DNA of 64,000 nucleotides from RUG12519 sp045649685 (lineage in GTDB: Bacteria > Bacillota > Clostridia > Oscillospirales > Ruminococcaceae). The notes below the pieces were generated by a model, which saw nothing but the letters and a program-made list of their open reading frames with translations, did not search any database and was not told the DNA's origin. Made by a program: the position numbers and the translations under genes. The stretch spans positions 1 to 64,000 of the forward strand of contig JAZRQJ010000015.1 of NCBI GenBank assembly GCA_045649685.1, in the 5' to 3' direction. Positions 42,502 to 50,895 of this stretch are shown piece by piece (position 1 is the first letter of the stretch; each line of letters starts with the position of its first letter).

Positions 42502-44166
42502 ATGATTTTTAAAATATCTAAAATAGTTAGAAATGTTGTTAGTATTTGTACAGTTTTATGCATGGTTTTGTCAACATGCGGTTGTAGTGGAGAAGGGGCC
42601 GCACAAGGAATAAGTTTTAGTTTGGCAAGTAATCCCGATAATTTGGATCCTCAAACTGCCTCTAGTTCTAGTTCTGTAATGGTAATAAACAATATATTTG
42701 AAGGTCTATATAGAAGAACTTTGGACAATAAATTTGAATTGGGGGCTGCTGAAAAAGTTGAAACTAGTGCTGATGGAAAAACTTATACCTATACTATAAG
42801 AGATGATATTTATTGGAAATATTATTCTAAAGATAACACAATGGAAGATGGAACGTTAATAGATAGTAAGGTTACAGCGGACGATTTTTTATTTGCTTTT
42901 CAGAGATTAATGGATCCTAATGTTGACACTCCATATAGTTCTAATTATTATTTTATAAAAAATGCTAAAGATGTTAAATCTGGTAAAAAACCTATGAGTA
43001 GTTTGGGCGTTAGTGTTAACGCAAGGGGACAGTTGGTTTTGCAGGTTGAATATAATACGCCGTTAATGGAGGAACTTTTGTCATCTGCTCCTGCTATGCC
43101 GTGTAATAGAGAATTTTTTAAGTTGACCAAAGGGAGATATGGGGCAAAAGGAGATATGATTTTGTCTAATGGACCGTTCTTTTTAAACACGTGGAAAAAT
43201 ACAGAAGATGCTAAAAAGGTTAAACTTAAGGCTAATGATAAACATTATGACTATTCTAAAATTTTAGTTTCAAGTGTTAATTTAGCAGTTAGAACCCGAT
43301 CGGAGGCATTTGGATTATATAAGAAAAATGATGTTGATACTGCAATAATCAATCATGATCAGTTTAGTTCAGCTAAAATATCTTCCAAATTGAGCAAACC
43401 ATTTCAAAATACTGTTGTTGGAATTGGTTTTAATCAGTCAGGTAAATATTTTGGAAATGATAAAATTAGAAAAGCGCTATCTTTAGCAGTGGATAGAGAA
43501 AAACTAAAATCTGCTTTGAGTGAAGACCAAGTTATTGCGTCTGCTTTAGTACCTAGTTCGGTTACTATAGGAAGTGAAAATTATAGAGAAACGGTTGGAG
43601 AGAGTTCTTGTCCGTCATGTGATTTTGAAAGTGCGAAACAACTTTTAAAGCAGGGATTAGAAGAACTTAAAGCTACTGATAAAAGGATGTCTAATTTAAA
43701 TTCTGTATCCATTTTGGTTGATGAGGATTCTTACCCTGTGTTAGACCGAATTTTGCAGACATGGCAAAAAGAATTGGGTGTTTTTATACAAATTGATGTT
43801 CAATCTAGTGAGAATTATTTTAAACGACTAAAGAGTGGTGAATTTGAATGTGCTATTATGGCTGTTTCTAGTGATTCGGATACGCCTTCCTCTGTTCTTA
43901 ACAAGTTTATAAAAGATTCGCCATTTAACTATGCAAAAGCAAATATAGCAGGTTATTCAGAAATATTAAGCAGTACGGTTACTCAGGAAACGGTTAGTTC
44001 TATGGCAAATAGATATTTGGAAGCAGAGCGTGCTGTTTGTTTTAACGGAAATTTTGTTCCTATTTACTATCAAACAGAATATTTTGTTTGGCAGAAAAAT
44101 GTTAACAACATTATTTTTGACCAAGGAAGCAAGCAGTGTTATTATAGATATGCGTATAAACAGTAA
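42502..44166 (+). CDS. peptide/oligopeptide ABC transporter substrate-binding lipoprotein
   Basis: The 554-residue product is a family 5 extracellular solute-binding protein (OppA/DppA type). The N-terminus is a lipoprotein signal with candidate Cys at residue 26 (LSTC) or 28 (CGC). Family features follow: SLASNPDNLDPQTASSSSS, IFEGLYRRTLDNKFEL, DDIYWKYYSKDNTMEDGTLI, KVTADDFLFAFQRLMDP and KIRKALSLAVDREKL. No permease or ATPase genes adjoin it, so it is an orphan: either it serves a transporter encoded elsewhere or it acts as a sensor. It is flanked by its own promoter and by a new promoter downstream. Confidence 0.9.
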   Translation: MIFKISKIVRNVVSICTVLCMVLSTCGCSGEGAAQGISFSLASNPDNLDPQTASSSSSVMVINNIFEGLYRRTLDNKFELGAAEKVETSADGKTYTYTIRDDIYWKYYSKDNTMEDGTLIDSKVTADDFLFAFQRLMDPNVDTPYSSNYYFIKNAKDVKSGKKPMSSLGVSVNARGQLVLQVEYNTPLMEELLSSAPAMPCNREFFKLTKGRYGAKGDMILSNGPFFLNTWKNTEDAKKVKLKANDKHYDYSKILVSSVNLAVRTRSEAFGLYKKNDVDTAIINHDQFSSAKISSKLSKPFQNTVVGIGFNQSGKYFGNDKIRKALSLAVDREKLKSALSEDQVIASALVPSSVTIGSENYRETVGESSCPSCDFESAKQLLKQGLEELKATDKRMSNLNSVSILVDEDSYPVLDRILQTWQKELGVFIQIDVQSSENYFKRLKSGEFECAIMAVSSDSDTPSSVLNKFIKDSPFNYAKANIAGYSEILSSTVTQETVSSMANRYLEAERAVCFNGNFVPIYYQTEYFVWQKNVNNIIFDQGSKQCYYRYAYKQ

Positions 44167-44177
44167 CAATACGTTGT

Positions 44178-44207
44178 TTTACATCTAACTTGTTTTTATG
44201 TTATAAT
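44178..44207 (+). promoter_or_regulatory. sigma-A promoter upstream of the TIM-barrel-like gene
   Basis: TTTACA at 44178-44183 and TATAAT at 44202-44207 are 18 nt apart, 43 nt before the gene at 44251. Confidence 0.6.
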
Positions 44208-44250
44208 AAATATTCAGAGATAGCAAAAAACAAACAGGATGTGAAAAATA

Positions 44251-44916
44251 GTGAAGAATAATTTGAATTTAATTGTTATGTTAACACATAACGATAAAAC
44301 AGTAATGAATGCTCATGATATTTTTGAAGATTGTAAAAATTCTAAAGCTGAGTTTTTTGGATTTAAAGAAAAACCATTGCCTTTGTTAGAAATGAAAGAA
44401 TTATATCGATATATGAAAAAATGTGGGAAGAGAACAGTTTTGGAAGTTGTATCTTATACCGAACAGGGAGGACTTGAAGGTGCACAGATGGCGGTAGAAT
44501 GTGAAGTTGATATTTTGATGGGAACAAAATATTTTGAGTCAATTCATGCGATTTGTGATAAAAATAATATAAAATATATGCCATTTGTTGGTGAGATTGT
44601 GGGACGTCCATCTATTCTTAAAGGAACTATTGATTCTATGATAGATGAGGCTAATAGATTAGTAGAAAAAGGAGTTTATGGATTCGACTTGTTGGGGTAT
44701 AGATTTGAGGGGAATGCTCCTGAACTAAATAAGCAATTTGTTTCTAAAGTTAATGTTCCAGTTTGTATTGCGGGTAGTGTAAATAGCTATGACAGACTTG
44801 ATGAATTAAAAGATGTTATGCCCTGGACTTTTACTATTGGTGGAGCTTTTTTTGAAAATAAGTTTGGTGAAGATTTTGATGTGCAAATTAATAATGTTTG
44901 TGAATATGTGAAATAG
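44251..44916 (+). CDS. uncharacterised protein, probable TIM barrel
   Basis: I do not recognise a named family for this 221-residue protein. The alternating strand/helix pattern suggests a small TIM barrel: strands near LNLIVML, AEFFGF, RTVLEVV, DILMGT, IKYMPFVG, YGFDLLGY, VPVCIAGS and FTIGGAFF. The late glycines in CIAGSVNS and TIGGAFF sit where phosphate-binding barrels hold a phosphate. No signal peptide or membrane segment is seen. It starts at GTG 44251 after CAGGATG. A 50-nt spacer separates it from the yqeG-like gene, so they may share a transcript. Confidence 0.6.
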   Translation: MKNNLNLIVMLTHNDKTVMNAHDIFEDCKNSKAEFFGFKEKPLPLLEMKELYRYMKKCGKRTVLEVVSYTEQGGLEGAQMAVECEVDILMGTKYFESIHAICDKNNIKYMPFVGEIVGRPSILKGTIDSMIDEANRLVEKGVYGFDLLGYRFEGNAPELNKQFVSKVNVPVCIAGSVNSYDRLDELKDVMPWTFTIGGAFFENKFGEDFDVQINNVCEYVK

Positions 44917-44966
44917 AAATTATACCATAACTTATATATAATTATATTTTTATTTAGGAGAGCAAC

Positions 44967-45497
44967 ATGTTTAAGATGTTTTATCCCTATGAGCATGTTA
45001 GTAGTGTTTTTGCTATTAATTATGAGAAACTTTATAGCAATGGATATAGGGGAATAATATTTGATATAGACAATACTTTGGTACATCACGGAGACGATTC
45101 TACAAAAGAAATAGATGAATTGTTCGTTTTGATTGGAAATATTGGGTTTAAAACGCTGTTATTGACCAATAACACTGAAGAAAGAGTTAAAAGATTTGTT
45201 AGAAATATTGATTCTCCATATATTTGTGATGCGGATAAACCTAAGATGGATGGATATTTAAAAGCTGTTGAGATGTTAGGAATCAAAAAGGAAGAAGCTT
45301 TGTTTGTTGGAGACCAAATGTTTGTTGATATTGTAGGTGCTAATAAAAGTGGAATAGCTAATATTTTAGTTGATTTTATTAGAAAAAGCGGAGAAACAAA
45401 AATAGGTAAAAAAAGATATTTAGAGAAAGCAATTTTGAAAATATATAGAAAAAACAAACGCTTTCAACATAGACTTGGAGATATTGTTAAAAAATAA
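44967..45497 (+). CDS. YqeG family HAD phosphatase
   Basis: The 176-residue product matches the YqeG-type HAD superfamily (subclass IIIA). Motif I is FDIDNTLVHHG near residue 34, motif II lies in LLLTNNTEERV, and motif III/IV lies in EALFVGDQMFVDIVGANKSG. The start FKMFYPYEHVSSVFAINYEK is typical of the family. The substrate is unknown; in other Firmicutes the gene neighbours ribosome-assembly genes such as yqeH, which are absent here. AGGAGAG precedes the ATG. Confidence 0.87.
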   Translation: MFKMFYPYEHVSSVFAINYEKLYSNGYRGIIFDIDNTLVHHGDDSTKEIDELFVLIGNIGFKTLLLTNNTEERVKRFVRNIDSPYICDADKPKMDGYLKAVEMLGIKKEEALFVGDQMFVDIVGANKSGIANILVDFIRKSGETKIGKKRYLEKAILKIYRKNKRFQHRLGDIVKK

Positions 45498-45512
45498 GGA
45501 GTAATTTTATAA

Positions 45513-46352
45513 ATGCTTTTTAATAAGAATAAGAATTTTTGTGATATAAACTCGTTTTGCTATGAAATTTCTACATATAAAGGAATTATTATTAGAGTAA
45601 TGCAAGATATGTTTAGCAATCAAAAATTTGCAAAACATAGGCAGGAGAAAAAACTTCCAAATTTGGTTTCAGAATATAGTTCGGTTATGATTAAAAAGGG
45701 AAAAGATATTGATCCTAAAACTCAAGAAAATAAAGCAGTAAATATTAGATTGGCATCAGATAAAATAACTGGGATTGTAATTCATCCGGGAGAAGTTTTT
45801 TCTTTTTGGAAAACTATTGGAACTGTTAATAAAAGAAAAGGTTATAAGGAAGGCCGTGTAATTAGACAAAAAAAATTAGTGACTGGAATAGGTGGTGGAT
45901 TGTGTAATTTGGCGAATACAATAAATAACTTGATATTACACAGTCCTTTGCAGATTATAGAGTTTCATAAGCATTCAGATGCTTTAGCATGTGATATTGG
46001 ACACAGAGTGCCTATGGCTAATGGAACATCAGTTAACTATAATTATATTGATTATAGATTTAAAAATAATACTGATGAGGATGTTCAGCTACTGCTGTGG
46101 TGTGATGATTTAAAATTGTATGGTCAATTACGTAGTGAGACGGAAATTCCTTATACATATGAGATTACTGAAGAAGATCATCATTTTGAAGAGAAGAATG
46201 GAAAGTATTATAGAGTTTCTAAAATTTATAAAAACACTATTGATAAAAGCACTGATAAAACAATAAATAAAGAACTTGTTTGGGATAATAATTCACTTGT
46301 TATGTTTGATCCTGATTTGATCCCGATAGAACTAATAAAGAACAAAGTTTAA
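45513..46352 (+). CDS. VanW family protein
   Basis: The 279-residue product has the VanW core VIHPGEVFSFWKTIGTVNKR, RKGYKEGRVIRQKKLVTGIG, GGGLCNLANTINNLILHSP and VPMANGTSVNYNYIDYRFKN. VanW-like proteins are found near vancomycin resistance genes and in many Gram-positive genomes without them; their activity is not established. There are no van ligase genes here, so the name implies no resistance. It lies 15 nt after the yqeG-like gene and ends at a shared terminator. Confidence 0.88.
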   Translation: MLFNKNKNFCDINSFCYEISTYKGIIIRVMQDMFSNQKFAKHRQEKKLPNLVSEYSSVMIKKGKDIDPKTQENKAVNIRLASDKITGIVIHPGEVFSFWKTIGTVNKRKGYKEGRVIRQKKLVTGIGGGLCNLANTINNLILHSPLQIIEFHKHSDALACDIGHRVPMANGTSVNYNYIDYRFKNNTDEDVQLLLWCDDLKLYGQLRSETEIPYTYEITEEDHHFEEKNGKYYRVSKIYKNTIDKSTDKTINKELVWDNNSLVMFDPDLIPIELIKNKV

Positions 46353-46360
46353 TTAATAAA

Positions 46361-46397
46361 AAAACAAGAAAGTTCATAAACTTTCTTGTTTTTTTGT
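46361..46397. terminator. bidirectional terminator between the VanW gene and glmS
   Basis: AAAACAAGAAAGTT and AACTTTCTTGTTTT form a perfect 14-bp stem with loop CATA, with A and T runs on both sides. Confidence 0.9.
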
Positions 46398-46400
46398 TTT

Positions 46401-48227
46401 TTATTCTACTGTTACGGATTTAGCTAAGTTTCTTGGTTTGTCTACATCACAACCACGTAAAACAGCGGTATGATATGCAAAAAGTTGCAAAGGAACTATA
46501 GAATATAATGGCGAGAAAATGTCTGTTGATTCTGGTATTCTTATTATTAAATCTGTTAGGGAATCGTCAACTTGAGATTTTTCGTTGCATAAAATCAAAA
46601 CCTTTGCGCCTCTTGCTTTTACTTCTTTTATATTGCTAATAGTCTTAGCATATAAATCCGATTGAGTTGCTATTGCAATAACAGGGGTATCATCCTCAAT
46701 TAAAGAAATTGGTCCGTGTTTTAATTCTCCGGCAGCATATGCTTCACTGTGTATGTAAGACAATTCTTTTAATTTTAAAGAGCCTTCTAAAGATATGCAG
46801 TAATCAACGCCTCGACCAATGAAAAATATATCTTTTGATTCATAGAAAATTTTTGAAAATTTTAATATATCTTCATTTTGCTCAATAACTTGTTCTATTT
46901 TATTTGGGATATCTTTTAATGTTTGACATAAATTTTTATATTCTTCTGAGGATAAATTGTTAGAAATTTTTCCCAGTTTTATTGCTAATAGATACATCGA
47001 AGCCATTTGAACGGCAAATGCTTTTGTTGATGCTACAGAAATTTCTGGACCCGCCCAAGTATAAAACACACTATTAGCCTCTCTTGCGATTGAAGAACCA
47101 ACAACATTAACTATCGCTAAGGTAAAAACACCTTTACTTTTAGCTAATCTCAATGCTGCTAAACTATCAGCAGTTTCACCGGATTGTGAAATAATTATCA
47201 CAAGATCATCTTTGGACATTATAGGAGTTCTATATCTAAATTCAGATGCTATGTCTATTTCAACTGGTATTCTAGAAAAATGTTCTATAACATATTTGCC
47301 TATCATGCCGGCATGCATAGCTGTTCCGCAGGCAACTATATGAATTCTTTTGAAAGAACTTAGTTTTTCATCTGGCAGATTTTTTATTCCTAATTCTAAT
47401 TCTTCATTTATAAAACGCGGATTTATACATCTTTTAATTGCATCTGGTTGTTCATAGATTTCTTTTAACATAAAATGGTCAAATCCATTTTTTTCAGCTG
47501 CTGATATATTCCAATCAACGTATGAAATTTTTTTGTTAATTTCGTTTTTGTTGAAGTCTAAAATTTTTAAGGAGTTTTCTGATAACACAGCAATTTCTTG
47601 GTGATCCAATAAAATGTATTTGTTTGTATGCTTAATTATTGCTGGAACATCAGATGCAATGAAATTTCCATCATCGCTCACTCCTATTATTAAAGGACTG
47701 TTTTGTCTAATTGCGTAGATTTTATTAGGCTGATCGGAAAAAAGAATGCCAAGTGCATATGAACCTTCTATTTTCTTTGTAGCTTCTATTATTGTTTCGA
47801 TAGGATTTCCATCATATAAAAAGTCTAACAATGCTGAAACTACTTCAGAATCAGTTTCAGTTTTAAATTTGTAATTTTTTTCGACTAGAAAATTCTTTAT
47901 TTGTAGATAATTTTCAATTATTCCATTATGGACAAGTGTAACATTTCCTTGATGGTGGGGATGTGAATTATTATCTGATGGTTTACCGTGAGTTGCCCAA
48001 CGAGTGTGACCTATTCCACAAAATCCATGAGGACAATGAGAAGTTTCTATATATTCAGATAATTTACTTAGCTTTCCACATTTTTTAATTATAGATATAT
48101 TGTTATTATTTTTATCAAAAACTGCTATTCCAGCTGAATCATAACCCCTATATTCTAAATGACTTAGGCCATCTAAGATGAAATTTACACAATCGGATTT
48201 TCCAACATATCCAACTATTCCGCACAT
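46401..48227 (-). CDS. glmS: glutamine-fructose-6-phosphate aminotransferase (isomerising)
   Basis: GlmS makes glucosamine-6-phosphate from fructose-6-phosphate and glutamine, the entry to UDP-GlcNAc and peptidoglycan. The 608-residue product starts MCGIVGYVGKSDCVNF; Cys2 is the glutaminase nucleophile after Met removal. Then come HRGYDS-like EYRGYDSAGIAV, GIGHTRWATHGKPSDNNSHP, two SIS domains (VACGTAMHAGMIGKY, ISQSGETADSLAALRLAKSK, SVASTKAFAVQ) and the ending NLAKSVTVE. It is expressed from its own promoter at 48512-48540 with a glmS ribozyme in the leader, which provides feedback by its product. Confidence 0.98.
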   Translation of the reverse strand: MCGIVGYVGKSDCVNFILDGLSHLEYRGYDSAGIAVFDKNNNNISIIKKCGKLSKLSEYIETSHCPHGFCGIGHTRWATHGKPSDNNSHPHHQGNVTLVHNGIIENYLQIKNFLVEKNYKFKTETDSEVVSALLDFLYDGNPIETIIEATKKIEGSYALGILFSDQPNKIYAIRQNSPLIIGVSDDGNFIASDVPAIIKHTNKYILLDHQEIAVLSENSLKILDFNKNEINKKISYVDWNISAAEKNGFDHFMLKEIYEQPDAIKRCINPRFINEELELGIKNLPDEKLSSFKRIHIVACGTAMHAGMIGKYVIEHFSRIPVEIDIASEFRYRTPIMSKDDLVIIISQSGETADSLAALRLAKSKGVFTLAIVNVVGSSIAREANSVFYTWAGPEISVASTKAFAVQMASMYLLAIKLGKISNNLSSEEYKNLCQTLKDIPNKIEQVIEQNEDILKFSKIFYESKDIFFIGRGVDYCISLEGSLKLKELSYIHSEAYAAGELKHGPISLIEDDTPVIAIATQSDLYAKTISNIKEVKARGAKVLILCNEKSQVDDSLTDLIIRIPESTDIFSPLYSIVPLQLFAYHTAVLRGCDVDKPRNLAKSVTVE

Positions 48228-48289
48228 ATTAATTTTGTTTCCTTTCTAAAATTTTTATATAAACGAAAATTAACAGCCTTTTTGTATGC

Positions 48290-48439
48290 AATTAAAACGC
48301 GTTTTGGCGCATTGCCTTTTGTAGACTGATTTACGACCTATCGTTAAAAGCCGAGAGGGCATCCGCTGAAAATTTCGATAAACCCTCTACCTCGTCACTC
48401 TGGGGAATTTAATTACATTCATTCCGGGAGTCTAGCGCT
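48290..48439 (-). ncRNA. glmS ribozyme
   Basis: On the minus strand the leader of glmS holds the ribozyme core. The cleavage-site region AGCGCTAGACT begins at 48439, with the scissile bond expected between A48439 and G48438. TGACGAGG, AGAGGGTTTATCGA and GCGGATGCCCTCT follow in the right order, and the AGAGGG/CCCTCT pairing forms P2.1. This RNA self-cleaves when glucosamine-6-phosphate binds, and the cut mRNA is degraded. The 3' boundary near 48290 is approximate. Confidence 0.93.
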
Positions 48440-48511
48440 TACTTTAAATTTTGATTTGAATTATTAATATAATAGATAAATTTATTTGTAATCCAAATCA
48501 ATCACTATTAC

Positions 48512-48540
48512 ATTTTATATTTTAATGTGGATTGTGTCAA
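48512..48540 (-). promoter_or_regulatory. sigma-A promoter of glmS
   Basis: On the minus strand TTGACA (48540-48535) and TAAAAT (48517-48512) are 17 nt apart, about 70 nt upstream of the ribozyme cleavage site. Confidence 0.82.
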
Positions 48541-48747
48541 ACAATTTATTTTTGCTTTGGTATTTATTTTATAGAAATATATTTAAAATTATGTTTTTAT
48601 TGATATAAATATACAGGTATTTTTATATTTGAAGTAATATAAGTGGTTGTGTATAGTTTTGAAAATAATTGCTTTGTGTTGAATTATTTTGAGTTTGTAA
48701 AAAAATAATATTTTTAATAAAAAATTCATAAAAATTTGGTTTTGTTA

Positions 48748-48776
48748 TTGATTTTTTGTTTATGTTGGTTTATAAT
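48748..48776 (+). promoter_or_regulatory. promoter of the dcw cluster (mraZ)
   Basis: TTGATT at 48748-48753 and TATAAT at 48771-48776 are 17 nt apart, 72 nt before mraZ. The -10 lies inside the phased TGG array described at 48766-48809. The 210 nt between this promoter and the glmS promoter (48541-48747) is AT-rich and shows nothing else I can name. Confidence 0.65.
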
Positions 48777-48809
48777 TGGTTTGTAGTGGCTATAATTGGT
48801 TTGGAGTGG
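48766..48809 (+). promoter_or_regulatory. candidate MraZ operator: five TGG motifs at 10-bp phase
   Basis: TGG occurs at 48766, 48777, 48787, 48797 and 48807, spaced 11, 10, 10 and 10 bp. Within this, the 20-bp unit 48771-48790 is repeated at 48791-48810 with 18 identical bases. In other bacteria MraZ binds short G-rich direct repeats with about one helical turn spacing just upstream of its own gene and represses the dcw operon. The array overlaps the -10 and the start region, which suits repression. Confidence 0.6.
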
Positions 48810-48847
48810 TTAATTTTAAACGTCTTTTTGTTTGAGAGGAGGCTTCT

Positions 48848-49267
48848 ATGCTTATAGGGGAGTATAATCATACAATAGACGCTAAAGGTAGGCTCAATTT
48901 TCCAGCTAAGATGAGAGAAGTTTTAGGGGAAAGTTTTATAGTTACTCGTGGTTTAGACCACTGTCTTAATGTGTATTCTTTAACAGAATGGGCTAAATTA
49001 GAACAAAGTATTGGAGAACTTCCTAGAAATAAAAGGCGCGATATTGAGAGATTTTTCTTCTCGGGAGCTGTTGAAGTAATTCCTGATAGGCAGGGAAGAA
49101 TTGTTATATCGGCAAATTTAAGAGAATATGCGAAATTCGATAAAAATATAGTTGTTGTTGGTGCTTCAGATCATGCTGAAATTTGGGATGAAGCTATTTG
49201 GAAACAAGAATTTGATAAGTTGTCTCCGGAATCTGTTGCTAAGATTATGGATGAATTAGATTTTTAA
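48848..49267 (+). CDS. mraZ: transcriptional regulator MraZ
   Basis: MraZ is an AbrB-fold DNA-binding protein that forms a ring and represses its own dcw operon. The 139-residue product has two MraZ repeats: GEYNHTIDAKGRLNFPAKMR near the N-terminus and VEVIPDRQGRIVISANLREY near residue 77, each with the conserved D(A)KGR/DxQGR loop. GAGAGGAGG precedes ATG 48848. It begins the division and cell-wall cluster. Confidence 0.97.
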   Translation: MLIGEYNHTIDAKGRLNFPAKMREVLGESFIVTRGLDHCLNVYSLTEWAKLEQSIGELPRNKRRDIERFFFSGAVEVIPDRQGRIVISANLREYAKFDKNIVVVGASDHAEIWDEAIWKQEFDKLSPESVAKIMDELDF

Positions 49268-49305
49268 TATATTATGGTGGTATATGGTAGTTTGGGGGGA
49301 AGAAG

Positions 49306-50235
49306 ATGAAAGTTGATACTTTTTCTCATAACTCGGTTTTATTGCAAGAATGTATATGTGGATTAAATGTAAAAAGTGATGGAATTTATGTTGATGGAAC
49401 AGCTGGTGGAGCAGGACATTCAGCTGAAATTGCGAAGAGATTAATTAGTGGAAAATTATTTGCGTTTGATAGAGATCCAGATGCTGTTAAGGTTTGTAAA
49501 GATAGACTATCTAAATATCCAGCAGAGGTTATAAATGATAATTTTTGTGAGATGGAACATTGTTTAAAAGAGAGAAATATCTATGAATTAGATGGGGTTT
49601 TAATAGATCTTGGAGTTTCATCATATCAGTTAGATAATCCGGAAAGAGGTTTTTCATATAGACATGACGGAATGTTGGATATGAGAATGAGTAAGGATGG
49701 ATTTACCGCTGCTGATGTAGTTAATGGATATTCTGAGGCAGATTTAACACATATATTAAGAAAATATGGTGAAGAAAAATTTTCGAGAACTATAGCTAGA
49801 AATATAGTAAAAAAAAGAGAACAAAAGCCTATAGAAAGAACTAGCGAATTGGCGGAAATAATAAAATCTTCCATTCCGGCTAGGGCTAGACGAGATAAAA
49901 ATCCTTGTAAAAGAAGTTTTCAGGCAATTCGAATAGTGGTTAATGGTGAGCTTGATAGTTTGGAAAAAGGTTTAGAGTCGGCTTTTAATATGCTGAAGGC
50001 TGGAGGAAGATTAGTTATTATAACGTTCCATTCGCTTGAGGATAGAATAGTTAAACATAAATATATAGAGTGGAGCAAAGGATGTATTTGTCCACCAAAG
50101 TCTCCAATTTGTGTTTGTGGAAATCTTCCTAAAGCGAAGATAATAAATAAAAAAGCAATAGAACCTAGTGAGAAAGAAAAGGAAAATAATTTACGAAGTA
50201 GAAGTGCAAAATTAAGAATTTTGGAAAAATTATAG
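49306..50235 (+). CDS. rsmH: 16S rRNA m4C1402 methyltransferase
   Basis: RsmH (MraW) methylates N4 of C1402 in 16S rRNA. The 309-residue product has HNSVLLQECI, the SAM-binding GIYVDGTAGGAGHSAEI near residue 26, LIDLGVSSYQLDNPERGFSY near residue 100, RRSFQAIRI-like CKRSFQAIRIVVN and ITFHSLEDRIVKH. It follows mraZ, its usual place. GGGGGGAAG is the ribosome binding site. Confidence 0.97.
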   Translation: MKVDTFSHNSVLLQECICGLNVKSDGIYVDGTAGGAGHSAEIAKRLISGKLFAFDRDPDAVKVCKDRLSKYPAEVINDNFCEMEHCLKERNIYELDGVLIDLGVSSYQLDNPERGFSYRHDGMLDMRMSKDGFTAADVVNGYSEADLTHILRKYGEEKFSRTIARNIVKKREQKPIERTSELAEIIKSSIPARARRDKNPCKRSFQAIRIVVNGELDSLEKGLESAFNMLKAGGRLVIITFHSLEDRIVKHKYIEWSKGCICPPKSPICVCGNLPKAKIINKKAIEPSEKEKENNLRSRSAKLRILEKL

Positions 50236-50260
50236 ATTCTTCTAAAAGGGAGGTACATGT

Positions 50261-50716
50261 GTGATGATATTAAAAACGAATTTAGCTTATAAAGGAAACG
50301 CGTTAACTAAAGAAAAGCAGGAAAAACTTCACATTGGTAAAATTAAGCCAAGAAGAGTTGCGCAAGTAAAACCGCTTTCTGCAATATTTCTTATATTGAT
50401 GATATCTGGATTGCTTGCTTTTTTAATTTTTAGTATGGTAAAAATGAATGAGATAACAACCAACATTAGTGCGCTTGAAAAGGAATATAAATTGCAGCAG
50501 AGTGAACAGATACGGCTGAATTCTGAATTAGAGTCACAGATGAACTATTCTAGTATAGAAGAATATGCTAAAAATAAATGGGGTATGCAGAAACAATCTG
50601 GAAGGCAAGTGAATTATATTAGTATTTCTAGCGGAAACTCCATTGAAATAGATACTGAAAGTGATAAGAACATATTAGATGAGGTAATTGATAGCATAAA
50701 TAATATTTTTTCATAA
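50261..50716 (+). CDS. ftsL: FtsL-like septum formation protein
   Basis: The 151-residue product has a basic cytoplasmic start, one membrane segment (about residues 40-60, AIFLILMISGLLAFLIFSMV), then a leucine-spaced coiled coil (ITTNISALEKEYKLQQSEQI) and the EYAKNKWGMQKQ motif typical of FtsL. Sequence identity in this family is low, so the call rests on the topology and position between rsmH and the penicillin-binding protein gene. FtsL forms a complex with DivIB/FtsQ and DivIC at the septum. Start GTG 50261 or ATG 50264, both after GGGAGG. Confidence 0.82.
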   Translation: MMILKTNLAYKGNALTKEKQEKLHIGKIKPRRVAQVKPLSAIFLILMISGLLAFLIFSMVKMNEITTNISALEKEYKLQQSEQIRLNSELESQMNYSSIEEYAKNKWGMQKQSGRQVNYISISSGNSIEIDTESDKNILDEVIDSINNIFS

Positions 50717-50734
50717 ATATAACTTGCACGAATA

Positions 50735-50743
50735 TGATATAAT
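50735..50743 (+). promoter_or_regulatory. possible extended -10 promoter for the penicillin-binding protein gene
   Basis: TG-A-TATAAT at 50735-50743 is a good extended -10; the -35 is weak. It would start a transcript that begins with the two hairpins at 50751-50868. Confidence 0.45.
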
Positions 50744-50750
50744 ATAAAGT

Positions 50751-50868
50751 GAGTATTAATTTGATGTAGTATTTAGATTAATACTCGTGTTTTGTGTAGC
50801 TTGTTATATGGAATATTAAAGATAACTATTTGTTATTAAGCCTATTCGTAGAGGACGAGTAGGCTTAA
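50751..50868 (+). other. two strong hairpins in the leader of the penicillin-binding protein gene
   Basis: GAGTATTAAT at 50751-50760 pairs perfectly with ATTAATACTC at 50777-50786. A second, 14-bp stem runs from 50836-50849 to 50855-50868 with one G-U pair and a 5-nt loop; its arms start TTAAGCC and end GGCTTAA. The second hairpin lies 16 nt before the GTGGGGG ribosome binding site and lacks a T-run. They could be mRNA stabilisers, attenuator parts or protein binding sites. Confidence 0.6.
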
Positions 50869-50895
50869 ACCTATATTTAATTGTGGGGGAATTCT

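Noticed and set aside
45513..46352. VanW gene as sign of a vancomycin resistance cluster
   Set aside because: No vanA/B-type ligase, VanH, VanX, VanR or VanS genes are present; VanW-like proteins occur widely without resistance.
48771..48810. CRISPR-like or satellite repeat
   Set aside because: There are only two adjacent 20-bp units without spacers, and a regulatory explanation (MraZ sites over a promoter) fits better.
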